Below are positions 8,471 through 16,651 of a stretch of DNA of 58,959 bases, one piece after another (positions within the stretch are counted from its first letter, which is position 1; the number at the start of each line of letters is the position of its first letter). The notes below the pieces were generated by a model. The model worked only from the letters and a program-made list of their open reading frames with translations. It was not told where the DNA came from and did not search any database. Source of the DNA: a virus; the IMG/VR virus record IMGVR_UViG_3300030103_000167, positions 1-58,959 of that record; one strand, given 5' to 3'. A program made the position numbers and the translations under genes.

Positions 8471-9340
8471 TTATACTCCTTCAATATGCTTTGCATATTC
8501 ATTTAGTGGGACGCCTAATCTTTTAGCAATAGCTACCTGACTTGACGTCAATTTTACTTTGCGTGCACCTTTTTTACCAGCAACTCCAGGAGTTGAGGCA
8601 GCAACCTGTTGCACGGGGGTTTGTTGCTCTTGCGAAAACTTTGTAGGGAAATTTGCTTTCATCCTATTATCTACTTCCTTGTAGTAGTCATCAGAAGTTG
8701 GGTCATACCCTTCATCTTCTACTAATTGTCTGTGAATACCGAAAGCTGCGAAAGTCATTACTGTATCAGTTCCGAACCAAGTATTTTCTTTTGCCCACTC
8801 CTCTGCTCTTGGGTCAGGGGTTTGTGGTGCATTAGTTTGTAATTGAACTGGTTCGTTCTGTACAATCTGCTCCTCTTTTTTATCTCTAACTGCTTGTTGG
8901 GCTTGTAACCTTTTTAAGTTTTCTGCCTCAGCACTAGCACGAGATAATTTTTCTGTAGCATTTGCAACCGCTTCTGCATCTCCTGCATCCTGAGCTTCTT
9001 TCAAATGAATTTTAGCTCTTTCAATATCTGATTGTACTCTACTATCGTACTCTTTGAAAAGGGAGGAGTCTGAATTTTTTAGTTTTTCTTTTAATTCAGT
9101 GTTACTAGAGTTTATAGATTTAGCGTAATTTAGTGCTTCATCTCTTTGTCGCTCAGCCTCTCTCATTTTATAAGTTAGTTTATCAATACGTTTTTTAACG
9201 CTCTCACTAACTTCGTCTAATTCGTTTTTATGTTCTAACTCAGTTGTTTGAACTTCTTCTACTACAGATTCTTCTGTTGTTTCTTGTTCTTCATCTGGCA
9301 AAACTAATTCTATATTTTCTGCTTGATTGTTATCTTGCAT
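8471..9340 (-). CDS. Scaffolding protein
   Basis: The protein has 289 residues. An acidic N-terminus (LPDEEQETTEESVVEEVQ) precedes a long Lys/Glu/Arg-rich coiled-coil region (about residues 45-150). A Gln/Pro linker and a small basic C-terminal helical domain follow (GKKGARKVKLTSSQVAIAKRLGVPLNEYAKHI). An acidic start, coiled-coil rod and basic C-terminus that binds the capsid are the standard scaffold design. It sits between the GroES-like gene and the capsid genes. Confidence 0.8.
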   Translation of the reverse strand: MQDNNQAENIELVLPDEEQETTEESVVEEVQTTELEHKNELDEVSESVKKRIDKLTYKMREAERQRDEALNYAKSINSSNTELKEKLKNSDSSLFKEYDSRVQSDIERAKIHLKEAQDAGDAEAVANATEKLSRASAEAENLKRLQAQQAVRDKKEEQIVQNEPVQLQTNAPQTPDPRAEEWAKENTWFGTDTVMTFAAFGIHRQLVEDEGYDPTSDDYYKEVDNRMKANFPTKFSQEQQTPVQQVAASTPGVAGKKGARKVKLTSSQVAIAKRLGVPLNEYAKHIEGV

Positions 9341-9355
9341 AATTTCTCCTGTTAA

Positions 9356-9790
9356 TTATGATATTATTGCTTCTGGGTCATCAACAACAGCAAGTATTTC
9401 ATCATCATTTAGAAGTCGCATATCGCCACCTTCTATTTGAAAACGTGCACCTGCATATCTGCCAAAGATAACCCAATCACCTTTTTTACACCACGCACCT
9501 TCTGGAAACTTAATAGTGTCCGCATAGGCGTCAGGTCCAAGTGCAACTACATGACCTACTACAGTAGACAAACGTTCTTTATCGATTGTTTGTTTTGCAA
9601 TATGTATGCCACCTTTAGTTACGCTTTTTTGTGCAAAAGGTAAAATTAAGATACGATACCCCGTAGGACGTGGTAACTTATCTGCATGAGATTCGTAGTT
9701 TTCTGGTGTGATTTCGTTTTCAGAAACTTCTTCTTTTAACTTATCACTACCAAAATTATCTACCCGATTTGGAATAACCTTGTTATTCAT
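9356..9790 (-). CDS. GroES-like co-chaperonin
   Basis: The protein has 144 residues. After about 40 polar residues comes a GroES/Cpn10 beta-barrel signature: LPRPTGYRILILPFAQK, a mobile-loop-like segment SVTKGGIHIAKQT, the roof and strand VVGHVVALGPDAY, then GDWVIFGRYAGARFQIEGGDMRLLNDDEILAVV. Cpn10 proteins cap GroEL. A phage version (as in T4 gp31) can adapt host GroEL for folding the capsid protein. Its place between portal and scaffold fits that job. No GroEL gene is present. Confidence 0.85.
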   Translation of the reverse strand: MNNKVIPNRVDNFGSDKLKEEVSENEITPENYESHADKLPRPTGYRILILPFAQKSVTKGGIHIAKQTIDKERLSTVVGHVVALGPDAYADTIKFPEGAWCKKGDWVIFGRYAGARFQIEGGDMRLLNDDEILAVVDDPEAIIS

Positions 9791-9981
9791 TGTGCATCCT
9801 CCATATTAGAATGAATTGTTTGAATTTCTTGTTCTGCGAAACTCAAACCGTTTATTTCACCTACTACCCTTTGATATTGTTCAAAATTTTCAATACTACC
9901 AGAAGCAAGTGTTTGCGTGAGAGAATTAATCCTATCACGATATTTCTGGAGCAAATGCTCCATAAGTCTTATATGGTCCAC
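9787..9981 (-). CDS. Small helical protein
   Basis: The protein has 64 residues, predicted almost wholly helical (LMEHLLQKYRDRINSLTQTL and VVGEINGLSFAEQEIQTIHSNMED). It overlaps the GroES-like gene by 4 nt and the previous gene by 1 nt, so it is translationally coupled. Its function is unknown; small helical proteins in this place can be portal or scaffold assembly helpers. Confidence 0.55.
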   Translation of the reverse strand: MDHIRLMEHLLQKYRDRINSLTQTLASGSIENFEQYQRVVGEINGLSFAEQEIQTIHSNMEDAQ

Positions 9982-10199
9982 TATTTAATATAGTTATACC
10001 AAAGTAAGCCTTTTGTCTGTCCATAAGCAGCTTTTACTTTAGATTCTTTTCCAACAACTTTGTCGTTAGAATCCATATTAAGTTCACCTGCTTTTACAAC
10101 TTCAGACTTTGTTGTATCCTCCATCGAAGGCACTGACAGTTTTTGTTTCGTACCTTGTGATTTCGGGGATGGGTAACTAGCTTTATTATAATTACTCAT
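9981..10199 (-). CDS. Small polar protein downstream of portal
   Basis: The protein has 72 residues from the ATG at 10199, chosen because AAGGAGGA lies at the right distance within the last codons of the portal gene. A longer in-frame start at 10229 would overlap the portal and lacks such a site. The protein is Lys/Ser-rich with a C-terminal aromatic patch (GLLWYNYIK). No family is recognised. Confidence 0.6.
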   Translation of the reverse strand: MSNYNKASYPSPKSQGTKQKLSVPSMEDTTKSEVVKAGELNMDSNDKVVGKESKVKAAYGQTKGLLWYNYIK

Positions 10200-10200
10200 A

Positions 10201-12603
10201 CTATCCTCCTTCATTTGTTCGTGTATCACGAACGGTTTTTAATACTTCGTTTAAATTTTTAATTTCATCGTTATTAGTTTTAGCTTGTAGTTCTTCTAAA
10301 TCTACTGCTGCTTTAGTTTGTGTAGCTTCTCTTTGAGCATCAATACGCATCATCTCTATTTGTTTATCACGTAAATCTTCTTGTTCTTTTTGTGCTAACT
10401 GGTCTTTTTCATGTTGTAACTGAGCAGCAAACATTTGTTGTTGTGGGTTTTGCTGTGCCATAGCTTGTGCTTGTGCCATCGCCTGTGCTTGTCCTGTTAC
10501 TTGTTGTGTTGCAGTTGCTGCAGCGACTGCGATTTGGTTCATAACTTCTGGCGGCATTTGACCATCTTCCATAGGTGGTAATGGTTGTCCAAGAGCTTGT
10601 TCTATTTGTACTCTATAAAGTATAGCTTGTCTTTCTTGAATATTAGCACCTATACTTTGTAAAGCTATAGGGTTTTGTTGCATCATAGGGTTTTGTAAAA
10701 ATGCACTATGTGCTGCAATATATGCTTCTTGATTTTGAAAATCGTAAACTTTTATAGGTTCACCTTTCATGGCTGCTTGTTGTTCTGATATTGGGTCTCT
10801 AGGTGGAATATCTTCATCAGGGGGTAAAATAGCATCTATATCTTTTACATTTAAAGCTATGTACATTTTTCTATAGGCTTCTTTTAAATCATGTATATCT
10901 GGTGCTGATTGTGCCATTTGTAGCTGTGTTTGTGCTAATGTAATTCTTTGTGTCATACTAAAAATATTAGGGTCACTAACAGGAATCACATCTACTGAAT
11001 TATCAAAGTCTTCTCTAAATACATTTTGATTATTCCCCTGTACTTGATACGGGTATTCTTTAGGAAGAAACTCACCAAATACTCTTTTTAATATTTTAAA
11101 TTCATTACGTTGTGCATAATGTAAACGTTTATGTATCGCTGACATAATACGTTGTCCTTTTTCTAATAAAGCTACTGTTGTACCAACAGGTGCTTCACTA
11201 TTGCCATCACCTGTAGGATTTTCTACAGTAGCAGCAAACCTTTTACCTGCATCAACTAATCCAGCTAACAAAGCATTTAATGTTCCGCTTGGTTCTTTGT
11301 AAGGTAATGGTAGAAACGCATCTTGTAATCTACCACCAGGAGCATCAACATCTCTCCACTCTCCTGGTTGTAAAGGGTCATCATGTCTTTGTATATTTAG
11401 TCCTCTTGATTTAAAACCTGCGGGTAAATTACTTAATGTTCCTGCATCTATAAGTTGTCTTAAAATCGCAGTAACTGATTTAGTTAAACCACCCATCATA
11501 TGTATTAAACCAAAACCGTAAAAACCTAATCCTGGAAGAAACTTATAATGAGTAAAATACTCAATCTTTTTCTTCATAGGGTCTTTTTCATTATAGTTAG
11601 GTCTTATAGCTAAAATTTTATTATTATCTTTACATACAGTTACTATGTAAGGTAATGCTAATCCTGTTTCTTCACCCATCTCGTTTGTATCTTCGAAACC
11701 TTCTAAATCTAAATTTACATGCATTTCTAAAATAGTGTATTCTTCATCGTTAGCAGTTCTAGATAAACCTTGTAGTTCATCGATTTTAGATTCAACATCT
11801 GTATTTTCATAACCACTTTCAGGGTCCATCATCTCCATGTCTTTATATAAACCTGATATTTGTAATTTTTTCAAGTCGTTAGGAGACATATGTATCACAT
11901 GTGTAATTCTAGGTGATGTTAGTAAATCTACAGCGTAATATGGAACTACTAAATCTTCTGATTTTACAAATCTAGCTACTGCCCGTCCTACTGCAGGGTC
12001 ATAATAAACTTTTTTAAATGCTGAACCTGACAACGGAAGATAAAATAATAATTGGTCCATTTCTGGGTCATATTCTTCCATTTTGTAAGTAATCTGATAA
12101 TTCATAAAGTTTTTAACTCTATTAGCTTTTTCCATTTTTAAATTATCAGTAACACCTAGAACTTCAGTATCTACTGGTCCACCTGCTGGTAATAATTCTT
12201 TATATGCTTGTGCTTGAAACTGTGTAACAGCTTCTGCTAGTATTGGATGATGTACACCTGACGCACCTATAAATGGTTCTGACCTAGTATCACTATTTAT
12301 ACCTAATAAATCTAAACCTTCGCTATATGTTTGAAACCAGTCATTACGTGAATCTAAATCGTCTTCGAAACTTTGTATAAGTTCTTGTGCGATTACGTTT
12401 AATGTGCTATCGTCGATAATTTCAGCTAAATTTTCACCAAACTTAGCATTTACTTCTTTATTTTCTTCTGTACCTAAAACAACGCTACCATCAGGATTGA
12501 TAGTAACCTCCATTTCGTCTAAATTTTCGTCTTGAACTAATTCAAGCTCTACTTCTTGTTCAGATTGTAAAGGTTGGGGTATTGCTTGTTTTTCTATAGC
12601 CAT
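10201..12603 (-). CDS. Portal protein (P22-like, long form)
   Basis: The protein has 800 residues. An acidic N-terminus precedes a clip/wing/stem region with motifs typical of P22-class portals: NDWFQTYSEGLDLLG, RSEPFIGASGVHHPILAEAVTQFQAQAYKELLPAGGPV and FYLPLSGSAFKKVYYDP. The C-terminal 130 residues are Gln/Met/Ala-rich and helical (AQAMAQAQAMAQQNPQQQM), like the extended C-terminal barrel of podovirus portals. It forms the dodecameric DNA channel and terminase docking site. It follows the large terminase by 26 nt, the usual order. P22 portals are shorter (about 725 residues); the excess lies in the low-complexity tail. Confidence 0.88.
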   Translation of the reverse strand: MAIEKQAIPQPLQSEQEVELELVQDENLDEMEVTINPDGSVVLGTEENKEVNAKFGENLAEIIDDSTLNVIAQELIQSFEDDLDSRNDWFQTYSEGLDLLGINSDTRSEPFIGASGVHHPILAEAVTQFQAQAYKELLPAGGPVDTEVLGVTDNLKMEKANRVKNFMNYQITYKMEEYDPEMDQLLFYLPLSGSAFKKVYYDPAVGRAVARFVKSEDLVVPYYAVDLLTSPRITHVIHMSPNDLKKLQISGLYKDMEMMDPESGYENTDVESKIDELQGLSRTANDEEYTILEMHVNLDLEGFEDTNEMGEETGLALPYIVTVCKDNNKILAIRPNYNEKDPMKKKIEYFTHYKFLPGLGFYGFGLIHMMGGLTKSVTAILRQLIDAGTLSNLPAGFKSRGLNIQRHDDPLQPGEWRDVDAPGGRLQDAFLPLPYKEPSGTLNALLAGLVDAGKRFAATVENPTGDGNSEAPVGTTVALLEKGQRIMSAIHKRLHYAQRNEFKILKRVFGEFLPKEYPYQVQGNNQNVFREDFDNSVDVIPVSDPNIFSMTQRITLAQTQLQMAQSAPDIHDLKEAYRKMYIALNVKDIDAILPPDEDIPPRDPISEQQAAMKGEPIKVYDFQNQEAYIAAHSAFLQNPMMQQNPIALQSIGANIQERQAILYRVQIEQALGQPLPPMEDGQMPPEVMNQIAVAAATATQQVTGQAQAMAQAQAMAQQNPQQQMFAAQLQHEKDQLAQKEQEDLRDKQIEMMRIDAQREATQTKAAVDLEELQAKTNNDEIKNLNEVLKTVRDTRTNEGG

Positions 12604-12629
12604 ATTTTCGTATCATAGTCCTATTTTAA

Positions 12630-14147
12630 TTAATAATAAACCCTTTGGGTAGGATAGTAACTTGGCTCATCGTCCATATCAGTCGAAAGTTGTAAAAATC
12701 CACCTTCTCTGAACCTTGCTAAAGCCAAAGTTGTTGCGTCTACTAAGTCATCATTCTCTCCTCCTGGAAAATCACTAACTTCTTCCATAAGTTCCTCGCC
12801 AAAACGGTTATCTGGCACCCAAACTCGTCCATCTTGGAAAATTGGAGACACAGAATTTAATCTTGCTATCTTATCTTGCCCTTTTCCTGGACTAAATGTA
12901 TTTACGGGTATACCAATACGTCTTAATTCTTGTATAAGAGGTAATCCTGACCCTTTTGCTTCGATAATTACGTTATCTGGCTCCCAATACTCATATAATC
13001 GTAGTGCTTCTTGTTTTAATTCAGGAAAATCGAATCTTTCTTTAATACAATCTATTAAAATTAGGTGTGCTTCGTCCCCAGTATACATTTCATCACCTAT
13101 TTTACCTTCTGGATAGAAAACTCCCCACGTTGTTATAGCTGTAAAGTCAGCTCTTTCGCTTTTTAAGAACGCTGTATCATAACTTTGTATCAAATAATCG
13201 CATGTAGGTGGTTTTTCTTGGTCCCAAACCATAAACCAGTCTTTCGGTATGATAGAAATACCTTCACCAGTAGGTCTTTGCATGTATTGTGCTGCCCATT
13301 TTGATGGACTTACAGAGGCTTTAATACTTTCTAACTCATCTTTAGACCAAAAATTAGCCCAAAGGGGATTGCCACTAGGTAAAATAGCAGGGAACTCTAT
13401 AACTTCCCACTGGTCGGCACCTTTTTCTTGTGCCATTTTCTTAATTAATCTTCCTGTTAAATCTTTTTTAGACCAACGTGTCATAACTATAACGATTGCA
13501 CCTCCAGGTTGTAACCTTTGACGTGGTCCAGTCATAAACCATTCGTATGCTTCGTCTAATGCTTTATCAGACATAGCGTCTTGTTCCGAATGTGGGTCGT
13601 CAATAATAAACAAATCAGCACCTCTACCCGCTAAAGCACCACCAGTACCAGCAGCATAGTATTCACCGCCTTTATTTGTTAACCATTTACCTGCACTTCT
13701 ACTATCTGCTTTGAGTTCTGTTTCAGGAAATAATTGGTTGTATTCTTCGCTATCAATTAAATCCCTAACTTTTCTACCAAAATTAATTGCAAGGTCAGCC
13801 GTGTGGGTAGCTTCTATAATTTTTAGTTTTGGGTTTTTACCTAATAAATATGCAGGGAATAAATGTGAAGCAAATTCTGATTTCGTATGACGTGGTGGCA
13901 TATTAATTATTAAACGTTTTAATTTACCACTAGCTATATCATCAAAGGCTTTAGCCATTTTTGCATGATGGTCGCCAGATATAAACTCTGACCAAATAGC
14001 TGTAACAAAATCTAAAAAACTACTTGTTGATTTTATTTGGTGTTCACGTTTTTCTAATTCTTCTAAAAGAATAGTGAACTCTTTAGCCTCAGCAGTTGTT
14101 AAATGGCTGAGGTCTATATTTTTTAAAGATTTTAATTTATCAGACAA
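12630..14147 (-). CDS. terL: Terminase large subunit (ATPase-nuclease)
   Basis: The protein has 505 residues. The ATPase domain has a Walker A variant PPRHTKS (residues 84-90) and Walker B LFIIDDP (about 179-185), followed by the coupling motif VMTRWSKKD. The nuclease domain starts around IQSYDTAFLKSERADFTAITTWG (first acidic residue) and contains IIEAKGSGLPL and a C-terminal DDLVDATTLALAR acidic cluster. It drives ATP-dependent DNA packaging and cuts the concatemer. The start codon is TTG at 14147; no better ATG exists before the conserved region. The small subunit gene lies about 2.5 kb upstream rather than adjacent. Confidence 0.93.
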   Translation of the reverse strand: MSDKLKSLKNIDLSHLTTAEAKEFTILLEELEKREHQIKSTSSFLDFVTAIWSEFISGDHHAKMAKAFDDIASGKLKRLIINMPPRHTKSEFASHLFPAYLLGKNPKLKIIEATHTADLAINFGRKVRDLIDSEEYNQLFPETELKADSRSAGKWLTNKGGEYYAAGTGGALAGRGADLFIIDDPHSEQDAMSDKALDEAYEWFMTGPRQRLQPGGAIVIVMTRWSKKDLTGRLIKKMAQEKGADQWEVIEFPAILPSGNPLWANFWSKDELESIKASVSPSKWAAQYMQRPTGEGISIIPKDWFMVWDQEKPPTCDYLIQSYDTAFLKSERADFTAITTWGVFYPEGKIGDEMYTGDEAHLILIDCIKERFDFPELKQEALRLYEYWEPDNVIIEAKGSGLPLIQELRRIGIPVNTFSPGKGQDKIARLNSVSPIFQDGRVWVPDNRFGEELMEEVSDFPGGENDDLVDATTLALARFREGGFLQLSTDMDDEPSYYPTQRVYY

Positions 14148-14152
14148 GATTA

Positions 14153-14815
14153 TTAATCTTTAGGTTTTAAGCCTTCTAAGTGTTTGTTTTTTCCAAAAAA
14201 GTCAAATATATCTTCAGTGTCATCAATATCAATCGGACGTTTAGGTGGTGCTTTTGGTGTACCAAATATGTCATCAATTATTTGTCCATAATTTTCTGCA
14301 ATTTTTTTATCAGTGTCATCAATCGCACGTTTAGGTGTCTCTTTTGATTTAATTCCTGCTGTTTTTAACATTTCTTCATAACCTATGTTCTGTTGCATCT
14401 GATTATTTAGTTGTTTATTAACTCTACCTAATTCTTCAGTTAAATTCATCAACATAAATGGATTTTTACTTAATATGGGGTCGGTATCTATCTCTTTTAT
14501 AGCTTTTTCTAATTCTTTTTTCCTTTTTACTAAAAATAAAGAACCCATTTTTACACTAGTGCCGCCACCACCTAAAACATCTAAATAACTTAATGCTTCA
14601 CCTAAACTATCTCCTCTACGTCTAGCTAACGCTGTAGATATTCCAGGAACAAAATTAGCAACACCAGATACTAAATTTTGTATTGGGTCTTCAGTATTTA
14701 AAGGTTGGTCTATATAATCTAATAATCTTTCTAAAACACCATTACTTTCTAGTGAAGTAGGGCTTACAGTTCCTCTTGGTATTGGTAGTTTTGTTGATTT
14801 TGGTTGTTCTGCCAT
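14153..14815 (-). CDS. Hypothetical protein between holin and terminase
   Basis: The protein has 220 residues: a Ser/Pro-rich start, a Gly-rich middle segment (VLGGGGTSVKMGSLFLVKRKKELEKAI), and a C-terminal part with two related patches, TPKRAIDDTDKKI and PPKRPIDIDDTEDIFDFFG. It ends 6 nt before the large terminase start, so it belongs to the packaging transcript. No domain is recognised. It could be a virion-internal or packaging helper protein. Confidence 0.55.
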   Translation of the reverse strand: MAEQPKSTKLPIPRGTVSPTSLESNGVLERLLDYIDQPLNTEDPIQNLVSGVANFVPGISTALARRRGDSLGEALSYLDVLGGGGTSVKMGSLFLVKRKKELEKAIKEIDTDPILSKNPFMLMNLTEELGRVNKQLNNQMQQNIGYEEMLKTAGIKSKETPKRAIDDTDKKIAENYGQIIDDIFGTPKAPPKRPIDIDDTEDIFDFFGKNKHLEGLKPKD

Positions 14816-14862
14816 AATAAGTAAAGTAGTTTAAACAATTAATGAGTTTCTTTGTCGGCGGT

Positions 14863-15330
14863 CTATTTTTCTGTGTTAGACGCACCGAAGTAAAAACTTA
14901 TAACTGCACTAGCTAATCCTCCTAAATATCCAAGCACTAAATTAATTAATGCTTCACTGTTTTGTTCTGGTGGTTGTAATGTTACTAGAAAAATGTAACC
15001 AAGAAAACCACCCACCATAGCTATACCAATAATACGTGCTGTCCAATCTTTGCTAAACTTGGTCCGTGCATCTTGTTTATCTTGTGTTTCAAGTTCAAAA
15101 ACTTTGACACCTAACTCTTTCATTTTAACTTCGAAATCTTTTTCTGCTTTTTTAATCTCTAACAACTGTTCAGGGGTTGCGTTTGTTAGAGCTTGTTCTA
15201 TTGCGTGTTGGTCATTATCAACACCTAAAACTTTAGAAATAACGTTTGACGCCATGCCGCCAAGTGGACCGCCTAATGCCGAACCTAAGGTTGGTGCGAC
15301 TGCACCGACTATGTTCAGTATCTTTTTCAT
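14863..15330 (-). CDS. Holin, GTA-type three-TM family
   Basis: The protein has 155 residues. An N-terminal Gly/Ala-rich amphipathic segment (IVGAVAPTLGSALGGPLGGMASNVI) is followed by a charged helix (about 45-90). Two clear membrane helices come next (ARIIGIAMVGGFLGYIFLVTL and ALINLVLGYLGGLASAVISFYFG). This is the pattern of the GTA_holin_3TM family, which permeabilises the inner membrane for endolysin release. The endolysin (55502-55945) is far away unless the map is circular. A strong promoter ends 7 nt before its ATG, predicting a leaderless mRNA. Confidence 0.75.
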   Translation of the reverse strand: MKKILNIVGAVAPTLGSALGGPLGGMASNVISKVLGVDNDQHAIEQALTNATPEQLLEIKKAEKDFEVKMKELGVKVFELETQDKQDARTKFSKDWTARIIGIAMVGGFLGYIFLVTLQPPEQNSEALINLVLGYLGGLASAVISFYFGASNTEK

Positions 15331-15336
15331 AACAAA

Positions 15337-15365
15337 AGTATAACCGTAAAAAATTTATTTGCAAA
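15337..15365 (-). promoter_or_regulatory. Sigma70-like promoter of holin/late transcript
   Basis: On the minus strand TTTGCA (15360-15365), a 17-bp spacer, then TATACT (15337-15342). The expected start point falls on the A of the holin ATG at 15330, and there is no ribosome site, so the message should be leaderless. It is a candidate head of the late transcript running through terminase, portal and capsid. Confidence 0.65.
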
Positions 15366-15415
15366 ATTTTTTTGCTAGAAATTTTTTGATAGGGACTTAT
15401 TTGTAAAGTAGAAAG

Positions 15416-15500
15416 GATTTTGAGGCTGGAACTAAGGGAAGGCGGAGGGTTCGGACGCAGCCGTAAGGCTAGGGGGTATAGGGGTAGGCTATAAGCGTTA
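15416..15500. other. G-rich plus-strand noncoding segment
   Basis: Within the 239-nt gap between holin and the next gene, the plus strand is unusually G-rich and AT-poor for this genome, with runs such as GGAGGG and TAGGGGGTATAGGGG. I find no convincing ORF. Its purpose is unknown; a G-quadruplex or packaging-protein site is possible. Confidence 0.4.
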
Positions 15501-15524
15501 GTTAATATAAATAATAGAGTAGAC

Positions 15525-15549
15525 AAAAAAAGGGGTCATAAAGACCCCT
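15525..15549 (-). terminator. Intrinsic terminator
   Basis: On the minus strand a 7-bp stem AGGGGTC / GACCCCT with loop TTTAT is followed by TTTTTTG. It lies 21 nt after the stop codon of the gene at 15570-15947. Confidence 0.88.
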
Positions 15550-15569
15550 ATGAATAGTATGAGTTTTAC

Positions 15570-15947
15570 TTAACCTATATTAAATATATTAAGTTCTTCA
15601 GTTGTAAAACCTTTGTAAGTTTTACTACCTAAGTTGTTAAACTTAGATATATAATGAGCAAGGACTGTAGTAGCATCTTGTTCATAGTCATACTCATCAA
15701 CCCACTTATTATTTAACATAAGTAATGAACACTTATCGTTGTCTATAACAAGTTGGTCAATATTCATAATTAGTAATTGAACTTGCGTAGGCATAGAATC
15801 AAATACCACCTCAGCTTTAGCAGTATTAATACTGATAAGCTGTTTATCATTAAGTCTAGCCCTATTAGGTCTAGCCTTAAACTTAGACACATTTTGTTTC
15901 TTGGTTGTGTCAACCGCACCTTTATTAGGATTATTTTTGCTATTCAT
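15570..15947 (-). CDS. Hypothetical protein with its own promoter and terminator
   Basis: The protein has 125 residues. A very basic, polar N-terminus (KNNPNKGAVDTTKKQNVSKFKARPNRARLND) is followed by an amphipathic folded part (AEVVFDSMPTQVQLLIMNIDQLVIDNDKC) and a C-terminus with YISKFNNLGSKTYKGFTTEELNIFNIG. It is bounded by a consensus promoter and a strong terminator, so it is a single-gene unit next to the repeat-rich block. This suggests a DNA-binding or early regulatory role, but no known fold is recognised. Confidence 0.55.
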   Translation of the reverse strand: MNSKNNPNKGAVDTTKKQNVSKFKARPNRARLNDKQLISINTAKAEVVFDSMPTQVQLLIMNIDQLVIDNDKCSLLMLNNKWVDEYDYEQDATTVLAHYISKFNNLGSKTYKGFTTEELNIFNIG

Positions 15948-15954
15948 ATTGTTA

Positions 15955-15982
15955 ATATTACAGTAATTATTATAGTTGTCAA
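15955..15982 (-). promoter_or_regulatory. Promoter with consensus -35
   Basis: On the minus strand TTGACA (15977-15982), a 16-bp spacer, then TAATAT (15955-15960). The expected start point is within about 1 nt of the ATG at 15947, with no ribosome site, so this too is likely leaderless. Confidence 0.6.
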
Positions 15983-16020
15983 TACTTTTAGATAAATTAG
16001 TTTAATTAATTTATATAAGT

Positions 16021-16059
16021 TAGTTAGGTTAATCAGATCTGATTAGCGTAGTTAGGTTA
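16021..16059. repeat. 16-bp perfect palindrome flanked by 11-bp direct repeats
   Basis: TAATCAGATCTGATTA (16030-16045) is a perfect palindrome. It lies between two copies of TAGTTAGGTTA (16021-16031 and 16049-16059). The arrangement looks like a protein-binding site, such as a terminase, origin or repressor site. Confidence 0.75.
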
Positions 16060-16072
16060 TCTATTTAGGAAA

Positions 16073-16192
16073 GACGGACGGACGGACGAAAGGACGGAGG
16101 GGAGGGGAAGGATAGAATGGGACAGGGATAGATAGAGGGGAAGGATAGAGTAGAGCGATAGAGTAGAGCGATAGAGTAGACTAGAGTAGAGC
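16073..16192. repeat. Purine-rich block with short tandem repeats
   Basis: The plus strand is almost pure purine. It holds four tandem GACG-G units from about 16074, a GGAGGGGAGGGGAAGG run, and 3.5 copies of the 13-bp unit GATAGAGTAGAGC (16144-16192). There is no ORF. Its position just downstream of the small terminase gene makes a packaging (pac) or origin role plausible. Confidence 0.7.
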
Positions 16193-16194
16193 AC

Positions 16195-16219
16195 AAAAAA
16201 GGCGACCGAAGTCGCCCTT
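16195..16219 (-). terminator. Intrinsic terminator with TTCG loop
   Basis: On the minus strand the stem GGCGAC / GTCGCC with a TTCG tetraloop is followed by TTTTTTG, about 18 nt after the stop codon of the gene at 16237-16530. Confidence 0.9.
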
Positions 16220-16236
16220 TTGGAACCAGTCAAAGG

Positions 16237-16530
16237 TTAGCTGATTGTAATCAATCCTTCTTCGACTAATCTAGCTCTGTAATGAGTCCAGATATCCATT
16301 GGTGTTTGAACTGTAACCAGTCCCGCTTTTTCTAAAGCAGAATCAGTCGAACCATCAGTTCCAACTAACTCACCAACTGTAAGACTGTAGTCTTTCGCAG
16401 TTAGTAAAGCCTCGATAATTTTCCCAGCTTGGGCGGGAAACTTACCCTCAGGAGTTGCTACTAATGTAACAACTGCGTTAAAGTTAGCAGTCCCCTTTTG
16501 GTTAGCTGCTTTAAATTTCTTATCTATCAT
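16237..16530 (-). CDS. Small winged-helix-like protein (paralogue A)
   Basis: The protein has 97 residues. The C-terminal half (IIEALLTAKDYSLTVGEL, then a TPMDIWTHYRARLVEEGLI ending) has the helix-helix-wing layout of small winged-helix DNA-binding proteins. It shares its C-terminal pattern DxxxIxxxYxxRLVxEGxL with the proteins at 23968-24339 and 24728-24946, so the three look like paralogues. It has its own early-type promoter and a strong terminator, suggesting high, independent expression. It may regulate phage or host genes; this is inference. Confidence 0.6.
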   Translation of the reverse strand: MIDKKFKAANQKGTANFNAVVTLVATPEGKFPAQAGKIIEALLTAKDYSLTVGELVGTDGSTDSALEKAGLVTVQTPMDIWTHYRARLVEEGLITIS

Positions 16531-16579
16531 AATATTCTCCTTTCTAGATAATGGGCTTAGCCCTAGTTAATATACCTAT

Positions 16580-16608
16580 ATCATATCGTGGATTGATACC
16601 AAAGTAAA
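16580..16608 (-). promoter_or_regulatory. Early promoter P1
   Basis: TTTACT (16603-16608), 17 bp, TATGAT (16580-16585), with the family extension TTTGG after the -35 box. It serves the gene at 16237-16530. Confidence 0.7.
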
Positions 16609-16651
16609 GGAGTAAAAAGAACAGAACAAAGTCCGTCCATCGTTCCGTCGG

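Noticed and set aside
10200-10229. Longer start for the small gene after the portal.
   Set aside because: The ATG at 10199 has AAGGAGGA at the right distance; the upstream start has none.
15233-15526. Minus-strand ORF of 97 residues overlapping the holin start.
   Set aside because: It is in another frame of the holin, has a Leu/Pro/Ser composition unlike the other genes and no ribosome site, and covers a promoter.
16073-16192. Purine-rich tandem repeats considered as CRISPR or a mobile-element end.
   Set aside because: The units are 5 and 13 bp long and lack unique spacers, terminal inverted repeats or a transposase.
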